From positions 124,001 to 188,000 of the forward strand of contig NZ_JBASBR010000004.1 in NCBI RefSeq assembly GCF_049651205.1: a stretch of DNA of 64,000 bases, read 5' to 3'. Below the pieces are notes generated by a model. The model was given only the letters and a program-made list of their open reading frames with translations, was not told where the DNA came from and searched no databases. The translations under genes were made by a program, and so were the position numbers. Below, one piece after another: positions 44,209-53,143 of the stretch. The stretch is from Castellaniella sp049651205. GTDB taxonomy: Bacteria; Pseudomonadota; Gammaproteobacteria; Burkholderiales; Burkholderiaceae_B. The first letter of the stretch is position 1; each line of letters starts with the position of its first letter.

Positions 44209-46098
44209 CTATACCGCAGGCGGCTGTACGGATCCTGGCACAATGCGGGCCCCAAACTGCTGCACCAGAGCCTGAACCAGGGGAGCCTGTTGGGCGGCCT
44301 GCTCTGCCGCCTGCAAACGCCTACCCCGGGCCGCCTGATCGAGCGCGTAGGCGGTGTCATCGCCTGTATCGCCGTAATCCACCCGTAGCTGCAATACACG
44401 GCCAAAGTGCTCGGACAACACCGTGCGCAGGCGATCGTGCGCCCCACCTTCTGTGAGCGTATGAATGGCCACACGCAGGTGGATCTGGTGCTCGTCACCC
44501 GATTGCCACTCGCTGTTAAGCGCCAGCGCACGGGCAGCACCCGTAACCGGCAGGCTGGCTGCCAGTGCGGGCCACTGAGTAGACGTAAGGCTGGCCGGGT
44601 CTGCCTGGGTAGCTGCCGCTGTTGCAGACACGCCGGGCACGCCAGACAGGCCACCCAACTGCTCTGCCAGGGTGTCATCCGCACTAAACGCCGTCATGCC
44701 GGGTTCTGAGCCATCGTCTGATGCATCGGGAATGTCTGTCGTCCAGTCATCCGCCGCTTGTGCACCATCGGGCACCGCCTGATCATCCAGCACAGGGTCT
44801 CCGGAAGCCGCGAGGTTTTCGGAGGCCGGTTGCTGGCTGGGGCTTTGAAGCGCTTCCGGCTGGGCCTGGACAGCTGCCGCCTGCAACTCTGAGGGCGAGG
44901 CTTCCCAAGCAGGGGTGTCGTGAGAGTCGGACGCGGGCAAGGCCGCCGCATCGCCCGCAGGCGATGCGGGCTCTACCGCCACTGGTGGTGCAGACGGCGG
45001 CACCGGCGGCACACGATCTGCAGGCAACAGAGCCAGCATCCGTAAGCAAGCCATCACAAAGCCGGCGTATTCATCGGGCGCCAATGCAAGCTCTTGGCGA
45101 CTGTGCACGGCCACAGAATAAAACAGCTGCACGTCGTCGGGGCTTAGCAAGCCCGCCAGCGATTGAATACCCTCGGCTTGGGGGTCGTTTTCGGGGGCAT
45201 GCCCCAAACGCTGTGCAATAGCCACCCGCGACAACAAAATGGCCAGATCGGCCAGTGCTGACCGGAAAGATAGGCCGCGCAAGGCAAGATCATCCGCCAC
45301 TGCCAGCACGGCTGCAGCATCTGCCACGGCCAGTGCGCGGGCCAGGGCCACCAAATGATGCTGATCCAGGGTGCCCAGCATCTCGCCCACGGCCTGGGCC
45401 GTGAGATTACCAGCGGCAAACGAGATGGCCTGGTCGGCTAGAGACAGCGCATCGCGCATGGAACCCGCCGCTGCCTGGGCAATCAGACGCAAACTTTGCG
45501 TATCAGCGGGGATGTCTTCTTGCGCAAGAATCTGCTGCAAATGCTGAACAATGGCCGGTACGGTCATTTGTTTGAGGTTGAACTGCAAGCAACGCGACAG
45601 CACCGTCACCGGAATCTTTTGCGGATCAGTGGTGGCCAAAATGAACTTGACATGCTCGGGGGGTTCTTCGAGCGTCTTGAGCATGGCGTTAAAGGCATGA
45701 CCGGTGAGCATGTGCACTTCGTCGATCATGTAGACCTTATAGCGGCCAGACGAGGGTGCATACACCGCTTGCTCGAGGAGCTGAGTCATTTCATCAACGC
45801 CGCGATTGGAAGCGGCATCGAGCTCGATGTAGTCAACAAAACGACCGGCATCGATTTCGGTGCAGGCCTGACAATGACCACAAGGCGTGGCCGTGACGCC
45901 ATCGGCGCAATTCAGTGACTTGGCCAAGATCCGCGAAAGCGTAGTCTTGCCCACGCCACGCGTGCCGGTAAACAGCCAGGCATGATGCAATCGACCAGAA
46001 GACAGGGCATGAGTGAGTGCCCGCACCACGTGATCTTGCCCCACCAGGGTATCGAAAGATCGGGGGCGCCATTTGCGCGCCAGAACGAGATAGCTCAT
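44209..46098 (-). CDS. dnaX: DNA polymerase III subunits gamma/tau
   Basis: Clamp-loader ATPase and organiser of the replicative polymerase. From the ATG at 46098 the protein has 629 residues and begins MSYLVLARKWRP, the universal DnaX start. Walker A GTRGVGKT is at 45-52, the zinc-binding cysteines at about 64, 73, 76 and 79, and DEVHML is Walker B. Residues from about 365 to 520 form an Ala/Pro/Gln/Ser-rich linker; the last 110 resemble the polymerase-binding tau domain. I see no A-AAA-AAG slippery site in the coding strand, so a short gamma form made by the E. coli route is not evident. The gene begins 35 bases after ffs. Confidence 0.97.
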   Translation of the reverse strand: MSYLVLARKWRPRSFDTLVGQDHVVRALTHALSSGRLHHAWLFTGTRGVGKTTLSRILAKSLNCADGVTATPCGHCQACTEIDAGRFVDYIELDAASNRGVDEMTQLLEQAVYAPSSGRYKVYMIDEVHMLTGHAFNAMLKTLEEPPEHVKFILATTDPQKIPVTVLSRCLQFNLKQMTVPAIVQHLQQILAQEDIPADTQSLRLIAQAAAGSMRDALSLADQAISFAAGNLTAQAVGEMLGTLDQHHLVALARALAVADAAAVLAVADDLALRGLSFRSALADLAILLSRVAIAQRLGHAPENDPQAEGIQSLAGLLSPDDVQLFYSVAVHSRQELALAPDEYAGFVMACLRMLALLPADRVPPVPPSAPPVAVEPASPAGDAAALPASDSHDTPAWEASPSELQAAAVQAQPEALQSPSQQPASENLAASGDPVLDDQAVPDGAQAADDWTTDIPDASDDGSEPGMTAFSADDTLAEQLGGLSGVPGVSATAAATQADPASLTSTQWPALAASLPVTGAARALALNSEWQSGDEHQIHLRVAIHTLTEGGAHDRLRTVLSEHFGRVLQLRVDYGDTGDDTAYALDQAARGRRLQAAEQAAQQAPLVQALVQQFGARIVPGSVQPPAV

Positions 46099-46132
46099 GA
46101 GTTGGCCGCTGACCGGAAAAGACAAAAGGAAA

Positions 46133-46227
46133 GGCGAGCCTGACTTCGGCACTGGTTCTGCACGGCTGTGGCTGCTTCGTTCCCGACCTGACCAGATTTA
46201 CCGCCGAACCATGCGAAGGGGCCCGCC
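46133..46227 (-). ncRNA. ffs: Signal recognition particle RNA, small bacterial type (4.5S)
   Basis: The minus strand holds the conserved SRP domain IV: GGTCAGGTC, an asymmetric loop with GGAA-type tetraloop region, then GAAGCAGCC. The ends pair (GGCGGGC with GCTCGCC), giving a hairpin of about 95 bases. After the 3' end comes TTTCCTTTTGTCTTTT, a terminator tract. TAGAAT at 46234-46239 places the start near 46227. The gene lies between pgk and dnaX; read-through may supply dnaX. Confidence 0.93.
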
Positions 46228-46233
46228 TTGGTG

Positions 46234-46239
46234 ATTCTA
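46234..46239 (-). promoter_or_regulatory. -10 element of ffs
   Basis: TAGAAT on the minus strand, 6 bases before the predicted 5' end of the RNA. It lies in the 20-base gap after the pgk stop codon, so the -35 region must overlap the last pgk codons. Confidence 0.55.
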
Positions 46240-46246
46240 ACAGACC

Positions 46247-47434
46247 TCAAGCCTTATGGCCTTGCAGGGCAGCAACCGCTGGCAAAGTTTTGCCCTCGAG
46301 AAATTCGAGAAAAGCGCCTCCTCCGGTGGAGATATACCCCACTTGCTGTGCAATACCATATTTGGCAATGGCAGCCAGTGTGTCACCGCCCCCGGCAATG
46401 GAAAATCCGTCGGAGTCTGCGATTGCCTGAGCAATAGTTTCGGTGCCATGTGAAAAGGCATCGAACTCAAACACGCCCACAGGGCCATTCCAGACAATGG
46501 TGCCGGCGCTGCGCAGTTGCTGTGCCAGTTGCTTTGCGGTTTGGGGGCCAATATCCAGAATCAGATCATCGGGCCCGACATCAGTTGCCGCCTTGACGGT
46601 AGCGGGGGCGTCAGCTGCAAAATGGCCGGCCACCACCACATCCACAGGGATAGGCACTTCGACCCCACGCGCCTGCATGGCCTGAATCACCGCACGGGCC
46701 TGATCGATCTGGTCGGGTTCGGCCAGCGATTTTCCGATCGGCAGGCCGGCAGCCAACATAAATGTGTTGGCAATACCGCCCCCCACGATCAGTTGGTCAA
46801 CCTTGCCGGCCAGCGCCTGCAGGATGGACAGCTTGGTGGACACCTTTGAGCCGCCGACAATCGCCACCATCGGACGGCGGGGTGACTGCAGGGCACGCCC
46901 CAGCGCATCAAGCTCGGCAGCCAGCAAGGGGCCGGCACACGCTATCGGGGCGAAGCGGGCAATGCCCTCGGTGGTGGCTTCAGCGCGATGCGCGGTACCG
47001 AAGGCATCATTGACATAGACATCACACAGGGCCGCCATTTGCCGCGCCAGGGTAGGATCGTTCTTTTTTTCTCCCGGATTGCAGCGGCAGTTTTCGAGCA
47101 GCACTACTTCGCCCACCGCAACCTCAACCCCTGACACCCAGTCTTGCACCAGGCGCACGGGTTGCTGCAGGCACTCGGCCAGCCGGACGGCAACCAGTTT
47201 CAGGGAATCTTCAGGCCTTACAGTACCTTCGGTGGGTCGACCCAAGTGGGACGTCACCATCACGGCAGCGCCCGCATCAAGCGCCATCCGAATCGCAGGC
47301 ACAGACGCGCGGATACGGGTGTCTTCGGTGATGCGCTCACCATCCATCGGCACATTGAGATCGGAGCGGATAAATATGCGCTTGCCGGCCAGCTTGCCGG
47401 TTTTGGCCAGGGCAGAAAGAGTCTGAATGGTCAT
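46247..47434 (-). CDS. pgk: Phosphoglycerate kinase
   Basis: Glycolytic ATP-forming step between 1,3-bisphosphoglycerate and 3-phosphoglycerate. The 395-residue protein shows RSDLNVPMDG at about 23-32, HLGRP, the NDAFGTAHRAEA segment, GGSKVSTKL, and the nucleotide loop NGPVGVFE followed by STGGGAFLEFLEG. The ATG at 47434 gives the normal N terminus. It follows gap, separated by a hairpin, in a tkt-gap-pgk series. pyk is not next; ffs and dnaX follow instead. Confidence 0.98.
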   Translation of the reverse strand: MTIQTLSALAKTGKLAGKRIFIRSDLNVPMDGERITEDTRIRASVPAIRMALDAGAAVMVTSHLGRPTEGTVRPEDSLKLVAVRLAECLQQPVRLVQDWVSGVEVAVGEVVLLENCRCNPGEKKNDPTLARQMAALCDVYVNDAFGTAHRAEATTEGIARFAPIACAGPLLAAELDALGRALQSPRRPMVAIVGGSKVSTKLSILQALAGKVDQLIVGGGIANTFMLAAGLPIGKSLAEPDQIDQARAVIQAMQARGVEVPIPVDVVVAGHFAADAPATVKAATDVGPDDLILDIGPQTAKQLAQQLRSAGTIVWNGPVGVFEFDAFSHGTETIAQAIADSDGFSIAGGGDTLAAIAKYGIAQQVGYISTGGGAFLEFLEGKTLPAVAALQGHKA

Positions 47435-47507
47435 GAGATCAGAAGTGGGTTGATTGACAAAAAAGCAGCACGCAAATGGTGCAAAACGGTAAGACACCAG
47501 ATATGAC

Positions 47508-47535
47508 AAGGGCGGGTTGCCCCGCCCTTTTTTTT
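47508..47535 (+). terminator. Plus-strand intrinsic terminator between gap and pgk
   Basis: AAGGGCGGG and CCCGCCCTT form a 9-bp stem around a 4-base loop, and eight T follow on the plus strand. For gap-pgk transcripts, made from the minus strand, the U-tract is on the wrong side, so there it can only act as a processing or stabilising hairpin. As a terminator it would act on antisense transcripts. Confidence 0.75.
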
Positions 47536-47545
47536 AAGCTCTGGA

Positions 47546-48556
47546 TTATTTTGCAGCCATCAGGGCCACGGTGGTATCCAGCATCCGATTGGAGAAACCC
47601 CACTCGTTGTCGTACCAGGATGACACCTTGACCAGAGAACCCAAGACCTTGGTCAGGCCTGCGTCTACCGTGCTGGACAGCGGGCTGTGGTTGAAGTCGA
47701 CCGATACCAGGGGCTCGGTGGTGTAAGCCAGAATGCCTTTCAGAGGGCCTTCGGCAGCCGCCTTGAGGATGCCGTTGACTTCTTCGACGGTGGTGTCACG
47801 CGAGGCCACAAAGGAGAGGTCAACAATCGAGACATTGATCGTGGGCACACGGATGGCATAACCATCCAGCTTGCCGTTAAGCTCGGGCAACACCAGACCC
47901 ACAGCCGAGGCCGCACCGGTTTTGGTGGGGATCATGCTGTGTGTGGCAGAACGCGCCCGGCGCAGGTCTTTGTGATAGACGTCGGTCAGGACTTGATCGT
48001 TGGTATAGGCGTGGATGGTGGTCATCAAGCCATGGACGATGCCCAGTTTCTGATGCAGCGGATGCACCAGCGGTGCCAGGCAGTTGGTGGTGCAAGACGC
48101 GTTGGAGATAACGGTATCAGTGGCCTTTAGCACGGTGTGGTTGACGCCATACACGATGGTTGCGTCGACATCCTTGCCACCTGGAGCCGAGATAATGACC
48201 TTTTTTGCACCGCCCTTGAGGTGGGCAGAGGCTTTTTCTTTGGTGGCAAAGAAACCCGTGCACTCGAGCACAACATCCACCTTGAGCTCGCCCCAGGGCA
48301 GCTTGGCGGGGTCGCGCTCGGCCAGCACACGGATGCGGTCGCCATTGACGACCATGCTGTCCGCATCGACTTCAACCGTGCCAGGAAAACGGCCATGGGC
48401 GGTGTCGTAGCGGGTAAGGTGAGCGTTGGTTTCGGGATCACCGAGGTCGTTGATGGCCACGATCTGAATATCGTGCTTCTTGCCGTCTTCGTAGTGGGCC
48501 CGCAGGATGTTGCGGCCGATACGGCCGTAACCATTGATGGCGACGCGAATGGTCAT
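47546..48556 (-). CDS. gap: Glyceraldehyde-3-phosphate dehydrogenase (type I)
   Basis: Oxidises glyceraldehyde-3-phosphate to 1,3-bisphosphoglycerate. The 336-residue protein begins with the NAD-binding VAINGYGRIGRN; the catalytic Cys is at about 155 in SNASCTTNCLAP, with the partner His in a later strand, and the S-loop region carries RRARSATHSMIPT. The Asp of INDL at about 37 points to NAD rather than NADP. It lies 12 bases after tkt. Confidence 0.98.
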   Translation of the reverse strand: MTIRVAINGYGRIGRNILRAHYEDGKKHDIQIVAINDLGDPETNAHLTRYDTAHGRFPGTVEVDADSMVVNGDRIRVLAERDPAKLPWGELKVDVVLECTGFFATKEKASAHLKGGAKKVIISAPGGKDVDATIVYGVNHTVLKATDTVISNASCTTNCLAPLVHPLHQKLGIVHGLMTTIHAYTNDQVLTDVYHKDLRRARSATHSMIPTKTGAASAVGLVLPELNGKLDGYAIRVPTINVSIVDLSFVASRDTTVEEVNGILKAAAEGPLKGILAYTTEPLVSVDFNHSPLSSTVDAGLTKVLGSLVKVSSWYDNEWGFSNRMLDTTVALMAAK

Positions 48557-48568
48557 GGAGAATCTCCT

Positions 48569-50614
48569 TTACAAAAGCTGTTCGACTGTAGCGGCCACAT
48601 GATCGGCCGTCAGGTTGAAATGTTTGAACAACACACCGGCCGGCGCCGATTCACCAAAGGTATCGATACCCACCACTGCACCGGTGGTACCGACGTATTT
48701 GTACCAAGTAGCCGTGCCGCCTGCCTCGATGGCCACGCGGGGAAGATCCGCAGGCAGCACCTCGCGGCGCCAGGCGGCATCCTGGGCATCAAACACCTGG
48801 GTGCAAGGCATGGAAACCACGCGGGTGGCAATACCGCGCGCAGCCAGCTGGTCTTGCGCCTGCAGGGCCAGCCCGACTTCAGATCCGGTGGCAATCAGCA
48901 CCGCGCAGGCGCCCACCATGTCGCGCAACACATATCCCCCCCGGGCAATGGCCTGGGTAGTGGCGGTGTCCCGGGCGACAAACGGCAGATTTTGACGCGA
49001 CAACAACAGCGCAGACGGGCCGCCCGGGTGAACCGCCATACCCACACTGGCCGGACGGGACAAGGCAGACTGCCAGGCCACCGCGGTTTCGGTGGTGTCG
49101 CACGGACGCCAGACATGTAGATTGGGGATCAGGCGTAGGCTGCCAGCGTGCTCGATGGACTGATGGGTGGGGCCGTCTTCGCCCAGGCCGATGGAATCGT
49201 GGGTAAAGACATGCACCACGCGCTGCTTCATGAGGGCAGCCATACGCAGCGCATTGCGAGAGTAGTCGGAGAACGTCAGGAACGTACCGCCAAACGGCAG
49301 GTAGCCCCCATGCAGCGCCATGCCGTTCATGATGGCAGCCATGGCGAACTCGCGTACACCGTAATTAATGTGCCGGCCGGCCTGCAGGCCTTGCGCCGTG
49401 CGACGCACCGGCGCCACGCCTTTCCAGTCGGTGAAATTGGACCCGGTGAGATCGGCCGAACCGCCCAGGAGCTCGGGCAGGATCTCGGCAAACGCCGCGA
49501 TGGCCTGCTGGGAGGCCTTGCGCGAGGCGATGGATTCTGCCCTGTCTTGCGTGGACAACACGTAATCGAGCGCACGCTGAGCAAAATCAGTGGGCAGCTC
49601 GCCCGCCATCCGGCGGCAGAGCTCGGACGCCTGCTCGGGGTAGGCCTCGGCGTAGTGGTCGAAACGCACTTGCCAATCAGATTGCAGGTGGGCGCCACGT
49701 TCGCGGGCGTTCCAATAGGCGTAGACGTTTTGCGGGATCTCGAAGGGCGGATATGACCAGCCCATGGCCTTGCGGGCAGCGGCGATTTCATCCGCGCCCA
49801 GCGGTGCGCCGTGCACTTTCTCGGTGCCTGCCTTGGTGGGCGCGCCTTTTCCGATGACGGTGCGGCAACAAATCAGGGTAGGGCCGCGGCCTGCCGCCCC
49901 ATGGGCGCGGGCCTGGTTGATGGCGGCGTCCAGTGCATTACTGTCGTGGCCATCCACGCCGCGCAGGACATTCCAGCCATAGGCCTCGAAGCGGGCCGGG
50001 GTGTCATCAGCGAACCAATTTTTGACTTCGCCGTCGATGGAGATGCCGTTGTCATCGTAGAACACAATGAGACGCGACAGACCCAGCGTACCGGCAAGGG
50101 AGCAGGCCTCGTGGGAAATGCCTTCCATCAGGCAGCCATCGCCGACAAACACATAGGTGTCGTGGTCGATGATCGGGTGTCCTGGACGGTTGAACTCCTG
50201 CGCCAGCAGGGCCTGTGCCAACGCCATCCCCACCCCGTTGGCCAGGCCTTGCCCCAGTGGGCCGGTAGTGGTTTCAACCCCCGGCGTGATGCCGACTTCG
50301 GGGTGTCCCGGCGTGCGCGAATGCAGCTGGCGGAAATTGCGGAGTTCTTCGATGGGGAGGTCGTAGCCACTGAGATGCAGCAAGGCGTACAACAGCATCG
50401 AGCCATGGCCATTGGACAGCACGAAACGGTCGCGGTCGATCCAGGCGGGATCAGCCGGGTTGTGGCGCAGATGACGAGTCCAGAGCACATGCGCAATATC
50501 AGCCATCCCCATTGGGGCTCCGGGGTGTCCGGAATTGGCTTGTTGGACGGCATCCATGGCAAGAACACGGATCGCGTTGGCCATGGAAGAATCAGGGGCG
50601 GGCAATGCGCTCAT
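48569..50614 (-). CDS. tkt: Transketolase
   Basis: Thiamine-diphosphate enzyme of the pentose phosphate pathway (and of the Calvin cycle where present). The 681-residue protein has RVLAMDAVQQANSGHPGAPMG at the N terminus, the thiamine motif GDGCLMEGISHEA...NGIS in the first third, and DSIGLGEDGPTHQ in the middle domain. The ATG at 50614 is chosen by analogy with family N termini; one at 50584 is also possible, and both have weak ribosome sites. It leads the tkt-gap-pgk series. No Rubisco or phosphoribulokinase gene is in the window. Confidence 0.97.
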   Translation of the reverse strand: MSALPAPDSSMANAIRVLAMDAVQQANSGHPGAPMGMADIAHVLWTRHLRHNPADPAWIDRDRFVLSNGHGSMLLYALLHLSGYDLPIEELRNFRQLHSRTPGHPEVGITPGVETTTGPLGQGLANGVGMALAQALLAQEFNRPGHPIIDHDTYVFVGDGCLMEGISHEACSLAGTLGLSRLIVFYDDNGISIDGEVKNWFADDTPARFEAYGWNVLRGVDGHDSNALDAAINQARAHGAAGRGPTLICCRTVIGKGAPTKAGTEKVHGAPLGADEIAAARKAMGWSYPPFEIPQNVYAYWNARERGAHLQSDWQVRFDHYAEAYPEQASELCRRMAGELPTDFAQRALDYVLSTQDRAESIASRKASQQAIAAFAEILPELLGGSADLTGSNFTDWKGVAPVRRTAQGLQAGRHINYGVREFAMAAIMNGMALHGGYLPFGGTFLTFSDYSRNALRMAALMKQRVVHVFTHDSIGLGEDGPTHQSIEHAGSLRLIPNLHVWRPCDTTETAVAWQSALSRPASVGMAVHPGGPSALLLSRQNLPFVARDTATTQAIARGGYVLRDMVGACAVLIATGSEVGLALQAQDQLAARGIATRVVSMPCTQVFDAQDAAWRREVLPADLPRVAIEAGGTATWYKYVGTTGAVVGIDTFGESAPAGVLFKHFNLTADHVAATVEQLL

Positions 50615-50686
50615 AGGTATTTGGGCCACGCACGCAAGCCATGCTGCATGCGTAAGCAAAAATGAAGGATGACAAAGCCCTGAATT

Positions 50687-50715
50687 TTACCACCCTGCCC
50701 GCTCCGGTTTATAGT
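50687..50715 (+). promoter_or_regulatory. Candidate promoter of rsmE
   Basis: TTACCA (50687-50692) and TATAGT (50710-50715) are 17 bases apart in the short gap between divergent tkt and rsmE. Transcription would start near 50722. Confidence 0.55.
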
Positions 50716-50749
50716 CCGGGCATTCCTCTTGCAGGGACATGAACTATTT

Positions 50750-51472
50750 ATGTCAACCGCCCGTTTTTTTTACCCGACTCCGTTGCAGGCCCATCAACGG
50801 ATCGAACTGCCCGAACCACTGGCACATCACGCCCTGAGGGTCTTGCGTTTGCCTACGGGCAGCAACATTGTCCTGTTTGACGGTTTGGGTGGGCAATTTA
50901 CCGCCGTTTTGCACGCCGAAGGGCGCCAGGCCTGGGCAGTGCTTGGCGTACGCGACCCCATCGAACGCGAACTCGCTGGCCAAATCACCTTGGTGCAGGG
51001 CATTGCGGCGGGCGACAAAATGGACTGGATCATCGAGAAGGCAGTCGAGCTCGGCATACACCGTGTGATCCCGGTTGCTGCAGACCGTAGCGTACTGCGT
51101 CTAGCCGGACCGCGGCTTGAGAAACGGGTGGCACACTGGCGTGCGGTGATTCAGGCAGCCAGCGAACAATGTGGCCGCAATCGGCTGATGCACCTGGAGA
51201 CGCCGCAAACGCTAGCAAACAGCTTGATGCAAGTATCAGGGCATCCAGTGTTTTGTCATCCCGATGCCAATCAGGATTTTGCGGCGGCCTTGCGGCCAGT
51301 GGACAACACCCTGACCTTGCTGGTGGGGCCAGAGGGCGGCTGGTCTGAGGCAGAACTAGCCACAGCGAACAGAGCGGGCATCACGCCCGTACAGTTTGGC
51401 CTGCGCATACTGCGCACCGAAACCGCCGGCCTGGCCATGGCAGCGGCTGCCACAGCCTTGCTGGGGTGGTGA
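50750..51472 (+). CDS. rsmE: 16S rRNA (uracil(1498)-N(3))-methyltransferase
   Basis: Methylates U1498 of 16S rRNA in the assembled small subunit. The 240-residue protein has an N-terminal PUA-like domain (RFFYPTPL...HHALRVLRLP) and a C-terminal SPOUT/trefoil-knot domain with KMDWIIEKAVELG, VGPEGGWSEAE and LGxRILRTETA (here FGLRILRTETA). The ATG at 50750 gives the standard N terminus; a TTG at 50729 is closer to a purine-rich stretch but less likely. Its stop codon ends 1 base from that of the convergent barstar-like gene. Confidence 0.95.
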   Translation: MSTARFFYPTPLQAHQRIELPEPLAHHALRVLRLPTGSNIVLFDGLGGQFTAVLHAEGRQAWAVLGVRDPIERELAGQITLVQGIAAGDKMDWIIEKAVELGIHRVIPVAADRSVLRLAGPRLEKRVAHWRAVIQAASEQCGRNRLMHLETPQTLANSLMQVSGHPVFCHPDANQDFAAALRPVDNTLTLLVGPEGGWSEAELATANRAGITPVQFGLRILRTETAGLAMAAAATALLGW

Positions 51473-51473
51473 T

Positions 51474-51935
51474 TCAGGCACCGTCGCGGCCAGAGTACGG
51501 CGTGGGGTCTACGCCAGGCTCGGCCGCCGGGTGTGCGCCGGCATGCTGGATGGCATACACAAACACGCGCTCGTTGTTTTGGCCAAACTCGACCACATCG
51601 TCGCATACGGCTTGAATCGCCTGAGCATCTTCGGTCAGCGCTGGATCACCCGAATGCAAATGTCGGAACCACAAAAACAAACCGGCTTTCTGATCGATCA
51701 GCGTATCGCTGAGGCAATCGTACAGGGCATCCAGATTGCCGCCGAAAAACTCGGGATAATCAATCGCTTTGACGACAGCCCGCAACACAGCAGAGCGGCT
51801 GCGGGCACGATCGCAATCGACCACAAATGCTGCCAGACCGGCCTCGGCCGCAGCGGCCATGGCATCCTGTTCGGACACAGCCTGAGCGTCGACCACGCCT
51901 TGGGCGAACATTTTGCTTATCTGGGCCAGACTCAT
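51474..51935 (-). CDS. Barstar-family protein without a visible barnase partner
   Basis: Barstar is the intracellular inhibitor of the ribonuclease barnase. The 153-residue protein has the core motif DYPEFFGGNLDALYDCLSD at about 62-80, equivalent to barstar's barnase-facing helix region, followed by FLWFRH. An N-terminal extension of about 40 residues and a C-terminal Pro-rich tail exceed the 90-residue classical form. The ATG at 51935 has AAGGAG 8 bases upstream and overlaps the patatin stop (ATGA). No barnase-like ribonuclease gene is present in the window, so inhibition of a distant or foreign nuclease, or another role, must be considered. Confidence 0.82.
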   Translation of the reverse strand: MSLAQISKMFAQGVVDAQAVSEQDAMAAAAEAGLAAFVVDCDRARSRSAVLRAVVKAIDYPEFFGGNLDALYDCLSDTLIDQKAGLFLWFRHLHSGDPALTEDAQAIQAVCDDVVEFGQNNERVFVYAIQHAGAHPAAEPGVDPTPYSGRDGA

Positions 51936-53143
51936 GCGGACCACTCCTTGAAAAAAGCGATGATTTCATCAGCACGGTTCATGCTGTCTGCCCTACCTAG
52001 CGCGATCAGGTCTTTTGTGTAACCAGATTCGAACAAAAGGTAAGACGCCAGTGCCCCGCCCCCGGGTTCGATTTTCCGGGACGAGACACCCAACACCCTG
52101 AACAACGTTTGGACAGCTCGCGGAAGTTCGGCCAGATGGGCCAGCGCAATTTCATCGAGAGACTGACTGGGTGCGATCATCAGGGTATGGATGGGTCGCA
52201 GTGACTCGCTTTTTAATCCATTTGGAGGGATTCGCGCAAGCAGCTCATTGACGCGCTCGAGGCGCTCCATATCGGCGGACACTCCATCCAGAAAAATATT
52301 GGACAAAGTATGCCCGGCAATCTGTGCCAAAGAGGGGTACTGGGGGCTGAGTTCGCGGATCCCCGGCTGGGTCTCATCACGGTAGTTGGTACCAATGACA
52401 AAAATGCGTTGTGCCCCAAGGTGAATGGCCGGGCTGATCGGTGCCAACTGTCGCATCGAGCCATCGCCACACCAGACAGTGCGGTCTCCCAGCAAGATGG
52501 CTCGGGCCGGAAACACAAAGGGAATGGCGCTGGATGCAAGCAGATGATCGACCCCGATCTGGCATGCCACCGCGCGGCGCAAGGTACGTGTCCAGGGCAT
52601 GATGCCGCCGCGTGCCTGATAGAAAGTGAGGTGTTCTCCGGTGGTGTAAGCAGCCGCCGTAATGGCCACCGCCTGCAGATGGCCACGCTGAAGGTTGGTG
52701 TTGAGGCGCGAAAAGTTAAGCGTTTGGCCCAGCAAACGGGCCAACGGCTGATTATCCAGAAACGAGTGTGGCGCCAGCCGCGACCACTGTGGCCGAAGCC
52801 AACCCAGCGTGAGCATGGCCACCCACTGCAGGCCGGTTCGCATCAGCCGTGGGGCGTCCGAATAATAAACATCATTGGTGTGCAGGGCCTGCCACAGTGC
52901 ACACAGGTGGTTGACGGCCTGATGCGGCCGATGCGCCCGGCAGGCCAGGGCCGCCGCATTGATGGCGCCAGCCGACGTCCCGCAGATGATGTCAAACGGA
53001 TTGCGAAATCCGGGGGCTGAATCGGGATCCAGCACCTGGAGGATTCCGGACAGCACCCCGGCCTGGTAGGCGGCGCGCGCGCCGCCTCCTGTCATGACCA
53101 GGCCTATGCGCCCTCGATCAGGTGCGTCGGGGTTTGTTGGCAT
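51932..53143 (-). CDS. Patatin-like phospholipase (RssA-like)
   Basis: Serine lipid acyl hydrolase fold. The 403-residue protein has the oxyanion loop TGGGARAAYQAG at about 18-29, the nucleophile Ser at about 57 in GTSAG and the second dyad residue Asp at about 227 in DGS (more often DGG/DGA). No signal peptide or membrane helix is obvious, so it is probably cytoplasmic. The ATG at 53143 lies inside the end of maeB (26-base overlap), and its stop overlaps the barstar-like gene. Three genes are thus translationally linked although their functions look unrelated. Confidence 0.9.
   Translation of the reverse strand: MPTNPDAPDRGRIGLVMTGGGARAAYQAGVLSGILQVLDPDSAPGFRNPFDIICGTSAGAINAAALACRAHRPHQAVNHLCALWQALHTNDVYYSDAPRLMRTGLQWVAMLTLGWLRPQWSRLAPHSFLDNQPLARLLGQTLNFSRLNTNLQRGHLQAVAITAAAYTTGEHLTFYQARGGIMPWTRTLRRAVACQIGVDHLLASSAIPFVFPARAILLGDRTVWCGDGSMRQLAPISPAIHLGAQRIFVIGTNYRDETQPGIRELSPQYPSLAQIAGHTLSNIFLDGVSADMERLERVNELLARIPPNGLKSESLRPIHTLMIAPSQSLDEIALAHLAELPRAVQTLFRVLGVSSRKIEPGGGALASYLLFESGYTKDLIALGRADSMNRADEIIAFFKEWSA

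Noticed and set aside
44166..44684. 173-codon upstream extension of ybaB
   Set aside because: Overlaps dnaX in another frame, with Pro/Arg/Ser-rich shadow composition. The MMKGQ start gives the normal YbaB length.
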